Shown here piece after piece: positions 34,840-46,896 of a stretch of DNA of 64,000 nucleotides. Below the pieces are notes generated by a model that saw only the letters and a list, made by a program, of their open reading frames with translations, did no database searches and was not told the DNA's origin. The stretch's first letter is position 1, and every line of letters begins with the position of its first letter. Origin of the DNA: Lycium barbarum (taxonomy: Eukaryota > Streptophyta > Magnoliopsida > Solanales > Solanaceae); the NCBI RefSeq assembly GCF_019175385.1, contig NC_083347.1:121528124-121592123 (forward strand), in the 5' to 3' direction. The translations under genes and the position numbers were made by a program.

Positions 34840-35335
34840 ATTTCGACCACAGGTGGTCAAAAATCATCCCAGATATTTCACAATTTCGACCACATGTGGT
34901 CGAAATTATACCCAGAAAAATACAATTTCGACCACGTGTAGTCGAAATTTAGCAATATGGTTTTCAGATTTCGACCACATGTGGTTGAAATCTGGGCCCA
35001 ATTTACAATTTCGACTACATGTGGTCGAAATTGTGAAAATAATTTTTTTATATTTAAATATAAATAGTGTTTTCGACCACACGTAGAAGAAAAAGTTAAA
35101 TATATAATTTAATATAAAAATAATTTTTCGACCACATGTGGTCGAAAATAGTTTTCCCTTAATTTCTGTAGAATGTGATTGCGACCACGTGTGGTCGAAA
35201 ATTTCAACCACACATGGTCGAAAAAAAATTTCGACCTACCTGTTAGCGACCTACGCGTGTGGTCGAAAAATTGGTTGAAATAACGACCTTTTCGACCTCG
35301 TGTGATCGAAATTTTTGGTCGAAAATTCTGATTTT
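34840..35335. repeat. Right subterminal palindromic repeats of the CACTA element
   Basis: Roughly ten copies of palindromes such as TTTCGACCACATGTGGTCG with CACATGTG, CACGTGTG or related centres, spaced 20-60 bp, ending at the terminus at 35345. CACGTG-type centres are also E-box/G-box sequences. Confidence 0.82.
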
Positions 35336-36239
35336 TTTAGTAGTGTAAATCCAACGTTAAAAGTGGAAGATATGGTGTTACTAAGCTTAGATTCGTCACA
35401 TTTTAGTGTTAACAACATAAATTTTATCAATTATAACCCTAGGGAGAAGTTTCCCAAAATTCTACTTCTAAAGGATTGAAAGGGGAAAGGAACGATTCTA
35501 AGATGAGAATGATTAAAGAGAAGTAAGTGATTAGACAGAGCTTTACCTCCAAGAAATTCCTCAATTTCTCCTCAAGAACAACCCTGCTAAGCTCCAATAT
35601 CGAGTTATAACATAATGAGGGTCTAAGTCTTGTTTTATGGTACATTTAATGAATTTTCCTTGCCCGTGACCGCCACGTCGAAGGAAGGGCCGCTACAGCG
35701 GTGCTGCTGCGGCGACTTGGTCACTGCTGCAGCGATCCAGTGCAATTCTCGTATGATCGCCCCAGCGGTCACGATACTGCCATAGCGGTACCGCTGGGGC
35801 GGGTCTGGTGCCGCCGTTGCGGGCACCAGACACGAGAAATCCTGCATTTCTCTAAGTCTTGTCTCGAATTTCTGGGTTATTCCTGAGGCGATCTGCTCAC
35901 ATCCCGACCACCTAAACCTATACGAAAATATGCTACGAACGCTCTCGTGGTCTCAGAATTCCCAACGGAGGTCCTGTTGACCGAGTCAACCACCGGTGTT
36001 TACTTCCCATTTCCCGCTTAAGGTCCCGAAATGCACTTCAATGCATTGGGAACCGAACCACTACACATACAAGTTCTAAATAACCCTCCGGACCTCTCAG
36101 ACTTGATGAAACTCCGAAAAAAGTTCATTTGCCCAAAAGTCAACCTCGGGCCAAAATGAGTCAATAAATTCTCGAAAGTGGTGAAAGTGCCCAAAAGAAC
36201 TATAATGACCAAATGGGTCGTTACATCAGATACCAATTG

Positions 36240-38385
36240 AACCATAGCTCGTCCCCGAGCAAAGAAAAGAAAGAAGGCAGGGGAAATACCCGAATCATGG
36301 AACAACTGGGGATATCGGCTACGCATATCGGACTCAGTCTCCCAAGTAGCCTCTTCCATGGGGGGGGGGGGGGGGGGTTTCCATTGTACCTTCACAGAAA
36401 CAATCCCCTTGGACCTCAATTTCCGAACCTGCCTATCCAAGATCGCAATAGACTCCTCCTCATAAGTCCAATTCTCATCAAGTAATATAGAATCCCAACG
36501 AGTAATATAAGTACCATCGGCATGATATTTCTTCAGCATCGAGATGTGAAACACTAGGTGAACTCCTACCAAGCCTAGCGACAATGCTAACTCATAAGCT
36601 ACATCACTGATACAATCCACAATCTCAAATGGGCCAATGTATCTAGGGGTCAACTTGCTCCTCTTACCAAACCTCATAACAGCCTTCATGGGTGAAACTT
36701 TCAATAGAACTTGGTCCCCAATAATAAATTTCAAATCCCGGACCTTCCGATCCGCATACATCTTTTGCCGACTCTGAGCTGCCACAAGCCTAGACTGAAT
36801 AGCCCTCACTTTATCAAGGGACTCTCTCAATAGATCCGTGCTCCCAGGTCGAGCCTCGAAACCATCGAACCAACCAATCAGAGATCTACACCTCCTCCCA
36901 TACAAGGCCTCAAAAGGCGCTATGCCAATACTCGAATGATAACTGTTGTTATATGCAAATTCCACCAAAAGCAAGTGTTGATCCCAATGACCACCAAAGT
37001 CAATAACACAAGCGTTCAACATGTCCTGGAGCACCTGATTGGTCCGCTCGGACTGGTCATCGGTCTGGGGATGGAAGGTTGTACTGAACTCCAATCGGGT
37101 ACCCAACTCGTCCTAAAATGCTCTCCAAAATCGGGAAGTGAAGATAGTACCTCGATCAGATACCCCGAAAATAGGGATTCCATGCAATCTTACAATATCC
37201 CGAATATACATCTTGGCTAACTTTTTCGCGGTATAAGAAACCTGAACCGGGACAAAGTGAGCGGACTTAGTCAGTCGGTCCACTATTATCCAAATAGAAT
37301 CAAACTTGCCAAGAGTCTTCAGAAGACCCGCGACAAAATCCATGGTAATCCTCTCCCACTTCCACTCGGGAATGGGCATCCTCTGAAATACCCCATCAGG
37401 TTACTTGTGCTCATACTTTACCTACTGACAATTTCCATACTTGGCCACAAAGTCAACTATATCCCTTTTCATACGCTGCCACCAATAGTGTTGTCTTAAG
37501 TCTCGGTATATCTTAGTCGCTCCCGGATGAATAGAATAGCTAGAGCTATGGGCCTCAAATAAGATCAATTGAATCAGATCACTAACACGAGGAACACATA
37601 CGCGCTCTCTAATCCTCAGAATACCCTCAAAATCAACCATGGCCTCCTTGGCCTCCCCTCTAGACACCCTATATCGGATCTTTCTCAACTGAGGATCCTC
37701 GGACTGGCAAGCCTTGATCCGATCTGATCTCGCCTCTATACAGCCCAAAATCCGACCCAGGGCCGAGATGTCGAGACGGACAAAACAATTGGCTAGATTT
37801 TGAACCTCCATGGCCAACGGATGCTCGGAAACAATCAATCGAGCTAAACTACCCATATTCATCGCCTTGCGACTCAACGCGTCACCAGGGTAGTATAGAA
37901 TAGAGATGTCATAGTCCTTCAGGAGCTCCATCCATCGGCGCTGCCTAGAATTTAGATCTCTCTAGGTAAATGCATGCTAAAGGCTATGGTGATCGGTAAA
38001 AACTTCACAATGGACACCGTACAAGTAATGCCTCCAAATCTTCAAAGCGAAGACTACGACCAACCGCTCCAAATCATGGGTGGGGTAATTCGTCTCGTGA
38101 ACTTTCAACTGACGGGAAGCATAAGCTATCACCTCACCCTCCTGCATCAATACGACACCCAAATCTATACGGGATGCATCACAATAGACAGCGAAGTCCT
38201 TGCCTTCCACAGGTAAGGCTAGGATCGGGGCTATAGTCAAAAGAAGCTTGAGCTTTTGAAAGCTCTCCTCACAATCATCCGTCCATTGGAAGGGTACGTC
38301 CTTTTGAGTCAATCTAGTCAAGAAAAAAGCAATGGATGCGAAGCCCTTCACAAAACGACAGTAATAACTAGCCAAACCCATGAAG
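36240..38385 (-). pseudogene. Chromovirus pol: RT tail, RNase H, integrase, chromodomain
   Basis: Minus strand in order: [16 protein letters not shown], the end of [18 protein letters not shown] and EVFTDHHSL for RNase H; HSSSYSIHPGATKIYRDLRQ with YWWQRMKRDI, the integrase zinc region; TMDFVAGL, VSDRGTIFTSRFW and TDDQSERTNQVLQ, the integrase core with its acidic residues; then PRYIGPFEI, HISMLKKYHADGTY and a chromodomain (VAILDRQVRKL-like, EEATWETESDMRSRYPQLF). Stops (for example TAG near 37110 replacing Q) and frame breaks interrupt it. A G18 run (36360-36377) encodes a proline run inside the chromodomain. Confidence 0.87.
36360..36377 (+). repeat. G18 homopolymer inside the chromodomain code
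   Basis: Eighteen consecutive G on the plus strand. On the coding (minus) strand it reads as consecutive prolines between VQWK and MEEATWE, where chromodomains normally have only two to four residues. Length is probably unstable or error-prone. Confidence 0.9.
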
Positions 38386-39770
38386 CTACGAATCTCGGTC
38401 TAACTGAGCATCACCTCTATGAGAAGTCCCTCCTCGACCACCGGATGACATAAGAGTCCTCGACAGCTGATAATACCCCCTCAGTCGGGGACACTTCCTG
38501 GAAATATGTCCAATCTCCCCACAGGAGAAACAGGTAAGGGGGGTCGAGTGCTGAAACACTAAAGCTGAAGAACCGGATGAAGCAGTCCTGTCCACTGGTC
38601 TAGAGAATGAACTCTCAGGAGCTCTCTGCCTAGGTGGCTCACTAGAGGAAGCCTGTAGTGTTGAATGTATGGGACGACCGGAATACGGCTGAGGTGGCCT
38701 CGAAAACTGACTGGCACCCATCATACCAGAACCCCCAAAGCTGCCAGTCTGACGCGGCCTCTTGTCACCACCACCAAAAGCACGAGTCATAGCGCCCTCC
38801 ACCATAGAAGCATGCTCAATAATGGACTGGAAGGAAGCCCCCATAGACTCAATCTGTAGACAAGGAATTTGTAGAGAGCCCACTAGTCCTCCAATAAAGT
38901 GTTTGATCCTATCAGCCTAAGTAGGGATCAACAGAGTAGAGTATCGGGCAAAATAGAGGAAACGGGTCATATAAGACTCCAAGGACATGCCCCTTTACTT
39001 AAGGTGTAAAAACTGCTCCCTATGAGCCTCTCTCAAAGATCGGGGCACATACTTCTCAAAAAAGGCCCGGTAGAACTGAGTCCAAGTCAAAGAGGGAGAA
39101 CCCTCAGGTCTGCACACCACGAACTACCTCCACCACTTCTTCGCGTCTCCGCGAAACTAGTAGGACACATAATCCACGCCATGGGTCTCCACTATCCCCA
39201 TACGGTGTAGTAACTCGTGCATATCAAGAATGAACTCATAGGCATCCTCAGATGAGGTATCAGCAAACCTCGGTGGATCTAACTTCCGGAACCTCCCAAC
39301 CAACTCTTGGTCCGAAGCAACCATCACCGCGCCCTCCATAGGCCTAATCTAATCTCCGGGAGTGGGTATCACATCTATGCAGAGAGCCATGGCTACCGCG
39401 GGATGTACTACCCTCGGAGGTCTCTGCTTAGGGGTTTGTACCCCATCTCTAGTATGGGAGCCACCACCGAGTGTAGTACCACCGGCAGCTGCTTGCTGGG
39501 CATCAAGGTGAAGTAATACTCTAGCCATAGTATCATGCATGACTTGATCAGAAGTAACCTCGGGCTGGGTCCGAGCTGGAGCCACATACTCAGGCTCGAG
39601 GGACGGAGATCTCTCTCGGCGTTACCCTACCTCCTAAGCTCTACCCCTGGCTGGGGCAGCTCCGCGGCCTCTTGCTCTGCCGCACCCCCTAGTCATCGCT
39701 AGCCCTTGCATACCAGTTGTAGCTGTGTGCTCTGACACTTGATCGCGGGCCATAGTAGCTCGAGTCTTCA
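38386..39770 (-). pseudogene. Chromovirus gag remnant
   Basis: Minus strand from about 39770: basic start (RGCGRARGRGAAPARGRA), then QVMHDTMARVLLHLDAQQ, FRKLDPPRFADTSSEDAYEF and GIVETHGVDYVSY, the gag core with stops. It continues with LREAHREQFLHLK, SMVEGAMTRAF, and the zinc knuckle CFSCGEIGHISRKCP near 38500-38545. Within about 110 bp after the knuckle the sequence jumps to the RT tail ([13 protein letters not shown]), so protease and the catalytic part of RT have been deleted near 38390. Confidence 0.82.
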
Positions 39771-39971
39771 CCATCTGTGAGAGAAGAGATAAGAGTCAGA
39801 TACCAATTTGATTCTTCCAGATACCAATTTGAAATAAGTAGCATGACGGAAATAAAGAAAGTAAAGTTTCCTAAATGTCTTATATCCTCTCGCAGATAGG
39901 TACGGAACTCATCGTACCGATCCACGAGACTCTACTAGACACGCTTTTGTATTAAAGATCGAGTAACCTAG

Positions 39972-39985
39972 GGCTCTGATACCAA
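39972..39985 (-). promoter_or_regulatory. Primer-binding site of the chromovirus
   Basis: Minus-strand TTGGTATCAGAGCC directly after the LTR end CTTGACA; complementary to initiator-Met tRNA. Confidence 0.87.
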
Positions 39986-39987
39986 CT

Positions 39988-42732
39988 TGTCAAGACCCAT
40001 TTTAGTCTTGGTCATGCGGGCACGTACCTTTCCCACCTCGGTAGGCGAACCCTAATTTCACGTTCACAATTAAATAAGATAATAGCGGAAGAAGTAAAAT
40101 GACATAGGTCTTATAATGTAGCATAACATAGATAAGTGCGAAAATAACCGAATCCACCCTAGTATCAGGTTTGGTCATACAAGAGCATCTAATCCAAATA
40201 CTAAGTCTGAATAATAATACATAATCATCTCAAATGATATCTTGAAAAAAAGTAAGACATAAATAATAGAGGAGTCTCCGAGGTCAGCGGACGCTATGCT
40301 TACCCTGGGAACTCAAGTAAAAGGCTGAGAAGTCGATCAGCCACGAGTCAGAGAAGTCGATCCGACCTGGTACTCTGCATTCATAAAATATGCAGCAAGT
40401 GCAGGTCAGTACAAACATAATACTATAGGAATCATCAGCCGACCAAGCATAGATAACATAATTCAGAACATAAGCAGATAGCAAGGAATTCGACAAGTAT
40501 AAGATAATGCAATCACAGCTAATTAGCCGTCATCACCTATGTAAAACATCTACCCCCAATTGTACCGAGTCTGAATGAGTCAATCCAATTCAATCATCAC
40601 CAGTAAATACCAAGTCAACCCAAGTAAATATAAGATCTTCGTAACAACCATAAGTGCAATGCAATGCCCGATGCATCAATGCAATGTAATTCAAAATGTA
40701 TGAATGTAATGCCGCGCCATGCAAATGAGGTGTACAAATGAACTCCGGACAGAAATATCGACGTCTCGGCAGCACAACCTAGCATGACTCGCAAAGTTTA
40801 AGTGCCAACCGTCCCAGATCTTTGCCTAACAGACAGGCAGGATCCCGGATATTTGTCCACGGGGGGAATCCTCTCCGGCACCACCCTGGGGGACCTACGG
40901 AGTCCATGGACCAACAAGGATTCCGAGACAACATCGGAACTCGTCCATACAACAACGATGCCGGCACAGATCATCGATCATCGACCTCTCACAATCACTC
41001 AAGTAAAATAGTTTATCAACATCAGTTCGCTCAATCCATGATACAGGGTAATCACCGGCTATCGGCCATGCATCATGAATGTGTGAGAATGAATGGAATG
41101 CATATATCACATACCAACAACCAAGTTCAATAACACAAATACCACGAGGGAAATATATCAACAATTTATCATAATACAATACCAACAGTGGTCTACCATC
41201 AATATATATATATCACAAGTACCATAAGGGGTAGGCCAATCATGTATTATAACGCAATACCAACACGGTGCACAATCCATAACTCAGTCACATTAAGTCA
41301 TGACATTAACATAACTCATATATCTATCGCTACTCGTAGCGTCAATCTCCAAATAAAACAATGAGCACACACAATGGGGTGGCTAGTCCCAACACACAAT
41401 AGAGCCCAACCTAAGGCAATATCCAACCCAACTCCATACCCGAAGGTTCGCATGTTGTCTCCGACATTACATTCTAAATATGTGATTCGCTATGCATAGT
41501 CTCACTAGAGGTAAACCATAACCTACCTGGACTGTCGAACCGTAGCACCAACGAGTCACTCTTTTTCCTTGCCCTTCCTCTGAAGCTCAGAACCAAAGTA
41601 TTCTAAGCATAATTGAATTCTATATTAGAAATCATGAATATTGATACTAATATTGCTATGATATTAATTAGGTCCAATTTAACCCATGAAATTGGGGAAA
41701 CGGGCCCATGAGGGAAAAACAGGAAATTCGATGGCCAATTATCAAATTAAGTTCTAGATGACCATTACCCAATCATTAATTGTTGATTTAACTCAAGAAT
41801 TATATCAAATCTGCTTTCAATAGAAAACCCCCAATTAGGTATGAACCCTAATTTCCCAAAGCCTAAATTCAACTTTAAAAGTGGAAGATATGGTGTTACT
41901 AAGCTTAGATTCATCACATTTTAGTGTTAACAACATAAATTTTATCAATTATAACAATAGGGAAAAGTTTCCCAAAATTCTACTTCTAAAGGATTGAAAG
42001 GGGAAAGGAATGATTCTAAGATGAGAATGATTAAAGAGAAGTAAGTGATTAGACAGAGCTTTACCTCCAAGAAATTCCTCAATTTCTCCTCAAGAACAGC
42101 CCTCCCAAGCTCCAATATCGAGTTATAACATAATGAGGGTCTGAGTCTTGTTTTATGGTACATTTAATGAATTTTCCTTGCCCTTGACCGCCACGGCGAA
42201 GGAAGGGCCGCTACAGCGGCGACTTGGTCACCGCTGCAGCGGTCCAGTGTAATTCTCATATGATCACCCCAGCGGTCACGATACTGCCATAGCGGTACCG
42301 CTGGGGCGGGTTTGGCGCCGCCGTTGCGGGAACCAGACACCAGAAATCCCACATTTCTCTAAGTCTTGTCTCGAATTTCTGGGTTATTCCCGAGGCTATC
42401 TGCTCACATCCCGACCACCTAAAATTATACAAAAATATGCTACGAACGCTCTCATGGTCTCGAAATTCCCAACGGAGGTCCCGTTGACTGATTCAACCAC
42501 CGGTGTTTACTTCTCATTTCCCGCTTAAGGTCCCGAAATGCACCTCAATGTATTGGGAACCGAACCACTACACATACATGTTCTAAATAACCCTTCGGAC
42601 CTCTCGGAGTTGATGAAACTCCGGAAAAAGTCTGTTTGCCTAAAAGTCAACTTCGAGCCAAAATGAGTCAACAAACGCTCAGAAGTGGCGAAAGTGCCCA
42701 AAAGAACTATAACTACCAAACTGGTCATTACA
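39988..42732 (-). repeat. 5' LTR of the chromovirus (2745 bp)
   Basis: On the minus strand starts TGTAATGACC beside TATTC and ends CTTGACA before the primer-binding site. It matches the two flanks of the CACTA insertion in the other LTR with many single-base differences. Confidence 0.9.
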
Positions 42733-44404
42733 TATTCCAACGCACATGCCACATCTATCATTATGCTTAGTCTCTGCATGATGTCTTAGAAGTAATTGTG
42801 CGAATATAAACACTTCTCAAGACTCCCATTAGGCATATATTCGAGCACTAAAGCCTTAAAATCAAGGTTGGAACAACTAGTGATGACTTTTACGAGATTC
42901 TTATGGTGAAGGTTGTGTAAAACTTCACATTCTGTATCAAAACTCTTGAATGCCGCTTCCAGTTGCAGATTGAATACTTTAACTGCAATAGGAGTCCCAC
43001 TTCCAAGAATGCCTTTGTAGACAGAGCCAAAACTTCCAGAACCAATCAAATTACTCTCGCTAAGTGCATCAGTTGCTTCGAGCAGCTCATAGTATGAAAT
43101 TCTTCCTCTTGTTGCGATAGACAATGAATCAGCTCTTTGAATAGCTCTTGTACCTCTTCAATACCTTATCCATACAGACACAAAGGTGATTTGTGCTTTG
43201 ATGAAGTGGGGCATGGCAGGACACTAAATCTTGAAGGACCACACAATGCTTCATTGTAGATGAAAAACTAACTCGAAAGGTTCTTAAAAGGACCCACTGA
43301 GGGTATTTCACCATACAATTTGTTGACATAAACATTGAAATACTTGAGGGTTTGAAGTTTCTCCAAAGATTTGGAAATGATTCCCGATATATTATTATCA
43401 GAAAGGGCTAGGAATTCCAAACCTACCACGTTGCTCATTGAACTAGGTATAGATCCTTGTAACTTGTTGTGTCTCAAAAAAAGTTTCTCCAAATTTTGTA
43501 ATCCTCCAATTTCTCCGGGAATTTCATTTGAAAATTGATTCATTAACAGATTCATTTGTGTCACAACCTTTAGATTTCCAATTTCGAGCAGTAAGAACCA
43601 CCCATGCTATTTGACGATAAGTCAAGAACCAATAGATCTTTAAGATTCCATAAGCTTGTTGGCATATTGGAATTAAATTTATTAGAACCCAGATGTATCT
43701 CTCTAAGGGAAGTAGCATTCCCTAAACAATTAGGAAGAGATCTTTAAAGTTGATCATGACCCAAGTAAATAGCACCCAAATGCTGCAATTTACATACATT
43801 AGCTACAACTGTAAGTTTGTTATTAGTCCATTCAAGATCTTGAAGTTTTCTCATGTTGCCAATTGATGTGGGGATCGATCCAACTAAGTTGTTTCCAGAA
43901 ATATCAAGGATTAATAAGCTGCTTAAGTTCCTAACTTCATTTGGAATCCGTCCGTTGATTTTGCAACCATGGGCAATAAAATTTAAAAGAGATGCGGAGA
44001 AGTTCCCTATAGAGACTGGAAGCATACAATTTAGAGGGTTGATAGATACACTAAGTTTAAGTCTCTACAGTTTGTTACAGAATTCAAGAAGCTTAACGAT
44101 GAGTCACTCCTTAAATTGTTCAGTGCAAAGTTAAGGTACTGTAGATGAGTAAGATATCCAAGGGAGTTGGGAATCAAACCATTGAGTTTGTTGTGTGAAA
44201 GGTCTAAATGAGTAAGTTTTGAACAATTGGAGATTGAATGAGGCATAGACCCAACAAGATTGTTGCCTGTATGAGAAACCCTATCAGCCTTGATATGTTG
44301 AAGATTTCCATTGCAAGTGAACCACTAAAACTATTATCCCCAAGACCAAGGAACTCCAACTCCACGAGATTGCTTATCTCTTTGGGTATTTCACTTGGAT
44401 ACAT

Positions 44405-45280
44405 ATGATGAATGAATGAATACTATTTAGTTTTTTTTTTTTTTGGCAAATTTATACCACTAGACAGTGTGTCTAGTGGTCTTCTATTAATAATATATAT
44501 TTATATATAGGGTCTTTCTAACCTAGTATATGAATGTAACCATTTTTAGAATGTAGTAGGTTAGATATGTACCCATTTTTTAATTCTCCAAAACACTCTT
44601 GCTATTTATTGCGAACACATTAAATATAAGGGCCTTTTTGTCTTCCCACAAAATCCCCCAATTTCTTCTCTACTCAATTTGACAAAAAGTTGTTCTGAAC
44701 CTGAGAATTAGGCAAACCCACTTCAGCTCATCTCATTTTTATTTATCCATCTCTGCCTGAGGTTAGATTGTTGGTAGGAAAAGTTACTATTCCACAGAAT
44801 TTGATTGAAATATATAATATGATTTGTTCTGCAAAGAAATGTTTTTTATGTAGATAAATCTCTAGAAATCAAGACCCATTTTCAAGAAATCTTGACTTGT
44901 TCTCAAAGATAAATCAATATTCATTATCAGCTGCACGATTGTTCATCTACAATAAATGACTATGGCCTCCAGGTCCAGCGGATCAATCCAGAATTGTAAT
45001 AATGTTAAGTTTTTTGTAATAATTAAATCTCTAATTATATCTCAATCAGATGATTTTAGAATATATGCATGAATATAGAACTATAAATATTCAGTATGCA
45101 AAGCGTTGTCCAAATACTAGTTATTCTAAAAGTGGGAACCAAAAGGTTTTAAAGTTGAATTACCAAAATGTCTATCAAATACTGAACGACTTTTTTTTAC
45201 CTTGTGAGCCAACATTATTTTAAAAACTTATTTGTAAAAAGATGTAAATACACATTTTACAAATATAACAAAAAGAAAAA
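44405..45280 (-). other. Intron remnant of the minus receptor-kinase copy (inverted repeat of 51765-53525)
   Basis: This AT-rich stretch is the reverse-complement relative of the long intron of the plus copy. Shared landmarks include the ATACACTGTCTAGTGG / CCACTAGACAGTGTGTC tract, the ATAGTTCTATATTCATGC-like tract and TTGTAAAATGTGTATTTACA. Homology stops near 45280 (plus partner about 51760), the probable duplication breakpoint. Confidence 0.78.
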
Positions 45281-46040
45281 GGAGAATTTTTTGTGCTTTT
45301 CACCTTTCCGCCAAATGAGAATGAGAGCCAATCAGGTCAACAGAATGTCCTTATTACAAAGCGCTATGACATTCTCAAGTTAGTCGATCAGTTTCGAGTA
45401 AAATATGAAGAACTAGAATATTCCACCTCTGAAAAACACCTGGTCAAACTAGTTTATAAACATTTTCCGCTTATCTACGCATTTGGTAAACATAAAAATG
45501 CTTATAAGACAAAATCAACCATACGTAGGCCAACCCCAGGTCCAACTTGTGATTTTACCGCTTATAATCACGTTTAGTTCGACCAAGCTTTTTATGATTT
45601 TAATATCTTTTGTAATCTCTAAAATACCCTTCCTAAAACATAGCTTTTAATTATTTCTCTATTATATTTTCGTCTTTCGTCCTTTTCTTTTTATGTAAAA
45701 AGATCTTTAAATTTGTATTTTTTCGAAATAGCTTTGACGACAAACTTTAATTATTTTAATAGAACAAGTGTTTATCAACATGTTTTTTACCAAATACATT
45801 AACCACTTATTATCAGTTTCAACACTTTTATCCAAACACGTTATTACTTGTTTTCAAAATCAACTTCAACACCTAAAAATGCTTTTCAGGACATGATACT
45901 TATCAGATAACCCAAATGGGTTGTCAATGCAATTATAGAAATATAATAACCTAAAGATGATGACACTTGAAAAATAAAAAGGGCTTCCAGTTGGTAAGAA
46001 ATGAAACACAAGTCAGAGGTCAAAAATATGATAAAAGAAT
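45281..46040. other. AT-rich non-coding spacer
   Basis: A 94-codon plus frame (45293-45577) shows no recognisable domain and has no gene context. Motifs like TGGTAAACATAAAAATGCTT and CACCTAAAAATGCTTTTCAG, in loose inverted arrangement, hint at an old MITE. Nothing firmer. Confidence 0.35.
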
Positions 46041-46057
46041 AATAATGAGATGTCACT

Positions 46058-46058
<1 letters not shown>

Positions 46059-46091
<33 letters not shown>

Positions 46092-46263
46092 CTCAGTGAA
46101 ATCCCACATCGTGGCGTCTGGGGAGGGTAGAGTGTACGCAGACCTTACTCCTACCAAGGTAGGACGGCTGTTTCCGAAAGACCCTCGGCTCAATAAAAGC
46201 ATAAAAGCATAAAAAGAAGTCAGATAAGGTTAAGAGATTCGGATAAGAGATTAGAGATTAGAG
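46059..46263 (-). mobile_element. TS/SolS-type SINE with (TTG)n tail
   Basis: On the minus strand the body contains GAGCCGAGGGTCTTTCGG, AGGTCTGCGTACACTCTACC and CCCCAGACGCCACGATGTGG and ends in a (TTG)n tail (plus-strand (AAC)n at 46059-46092). This body and tail are typical of Solanaceae SINEs. It is flanked by an 18-bp duplication with one mismatch, AATAATGAGATGTCACTA (46041-46058) and AATAATGAGATATCACTA (46264-46281). Confidence 0.85.
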
Positions 46264-46896
46264 AATAATGAGATATCACTATATTAGGAAAACAATTTAG
46301 CCAGAGGTCCTTCTCCAGTCCAGTTATCCCAGTGGAGAGAGACATCCCCAGGTCCCACCTTATCTCGCCTTTCCCTTATGTGCAACATCCTACTCCAAGT
46401 ACATCCCGTCTCATATTATTTGTTGTGATTCTCTTTTACACCCCTTCAAGAAACATTATTTAAGAGGGATCAATCATAACATCACACCCATAATTTAGGT
46501 ATTCGTAGTGTTCAAGAACAATAATTACCAAGGGTGAAATGAGAATAAAATAATTAATTCTGCTTTGAACATCTAAAACGACAAATAATTTGAGACAACT
46601 ACATTTAGAAATCAGATATATAAGAAGTAGGGAATATGAGACTGGTTAGGTCCTATTTTCTTGGCACGAGGGTGTGTTCTTTGAGTGAACTTGGCTTCCA
46701 AAAATATTTTCAACATGGCACCATATTTTGGGAGAGAAAAGAGTCACAGACCTCTTGCAAGGATATGAACCCTACATCCCCCTCACCAGTAGGAAAGCAC
46801 AAACTAGTCCAAGCAATCCAATGCTTCTTTCTTCTTCCTGAATCATCACTCTAATAAGTTAGCAATGCAACTCTCAATCACAGAGATGGTGTAACT

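Larger units (their letters stand above)
29609..35345 (+). mobile_element. CACTA (En/Spm) transposon with transposase gene remnants
   Basis: Flanked by a 3-bp duplication TAA (29606-29608 and 35346-35348). Ends are CAGTACTTTAAAAAAAG and, on the minus strand, CACTACTAAAAAAATC. Subterminal regions carry many copies of the palindrome TTTCGACCACNNGTGGTCGAAA. Inside are a C-terminal piece of a TNP2-type transposase (about 30990-31985) and a five-exon Transposase_24-type gene (32263-34531). Two T-rich minisatellites separate and interrupt them. Truncation of TNP2 and stop codons indicate that it is non-autonomous. Confidence 0.9.
27715..36225 (-). repeat. 3' LTR of the chromovirus, interrupted by a CACTA element
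   Basis: It matches 39988-42732 except for the CACTA insertion at 29609-35345. Landmarks shared by both LTRs include GGTAGGCGAACCCT, GTAGTCTCACTAGAGG-like sequence and the GGTCCCGAAATGCAC stretch near the far end. Short frames inside are random. A (TA)n run sits at 28929-28952. Confidence 0.88.
27715..42732 (-). mobile_element. Chromovirus (Ty3/Gypsy) inserted in the kinase pseudogene
   Basis: Perfect target duplication TATTC (27710-27714 and 42733-42737); ends TGTCACGACC and GGTCATTACA. Minus-strand order: 5' LTR 42732-39988, primer-binding site TTGGTATCAGAGCC (39985-39972), gag, RT tail, RNase H, integrase with chromodomain, 3' LTR 36225-27715. Protease and most of RT are deleted. The 3' LTR is swollen to 8.5 kb by a CACTA element. 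LTRs differ at many positions, so it is older than the element at 13552. Removal restores ALEY joined to LHHG in the kinase. Confidence 0.92.
27090..44404 (-). pseudogene. LRR receptor-like kinase (LRR-XII type) pseudogene, minus copy, split by a chromovirus
   Basis: Reading right to left: LRRs (44404-43268; IPKEISNLVELEFLGLGDN, IPNSLGYLTHLQYLNFALNN, IPTSIGNMRKLQ), a damaged transmembrane region, kinase N-lobe (43124-42786; LIGSGSFGSVYKG, PIAVKVFN). After the 15-kb insertion come HCDLKPSNILLDED and SDFGISKLL (27714-27531), an intron and the C-lobe (27427-27090). HCD instead of HRD marks a non-RD kinase, the class typical of pattern-recognition receptors. Stops, frameshifts, loss of roughly 70 bp encoding the membrane helix, and absence of the first two exons make it a pseudogene. 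It is a paralogue of the plus-strand copy at 49055-55948, which also has the same intron position before EYGLDG. Confidence 0.85.

Noticed and set aside
45293..45577. 94-codon frame with no obvious repeats
   Set aside because: No recognisable family, no splice or promoter context, and a loose inverted-repeat surrounding that suggests an old MITE.
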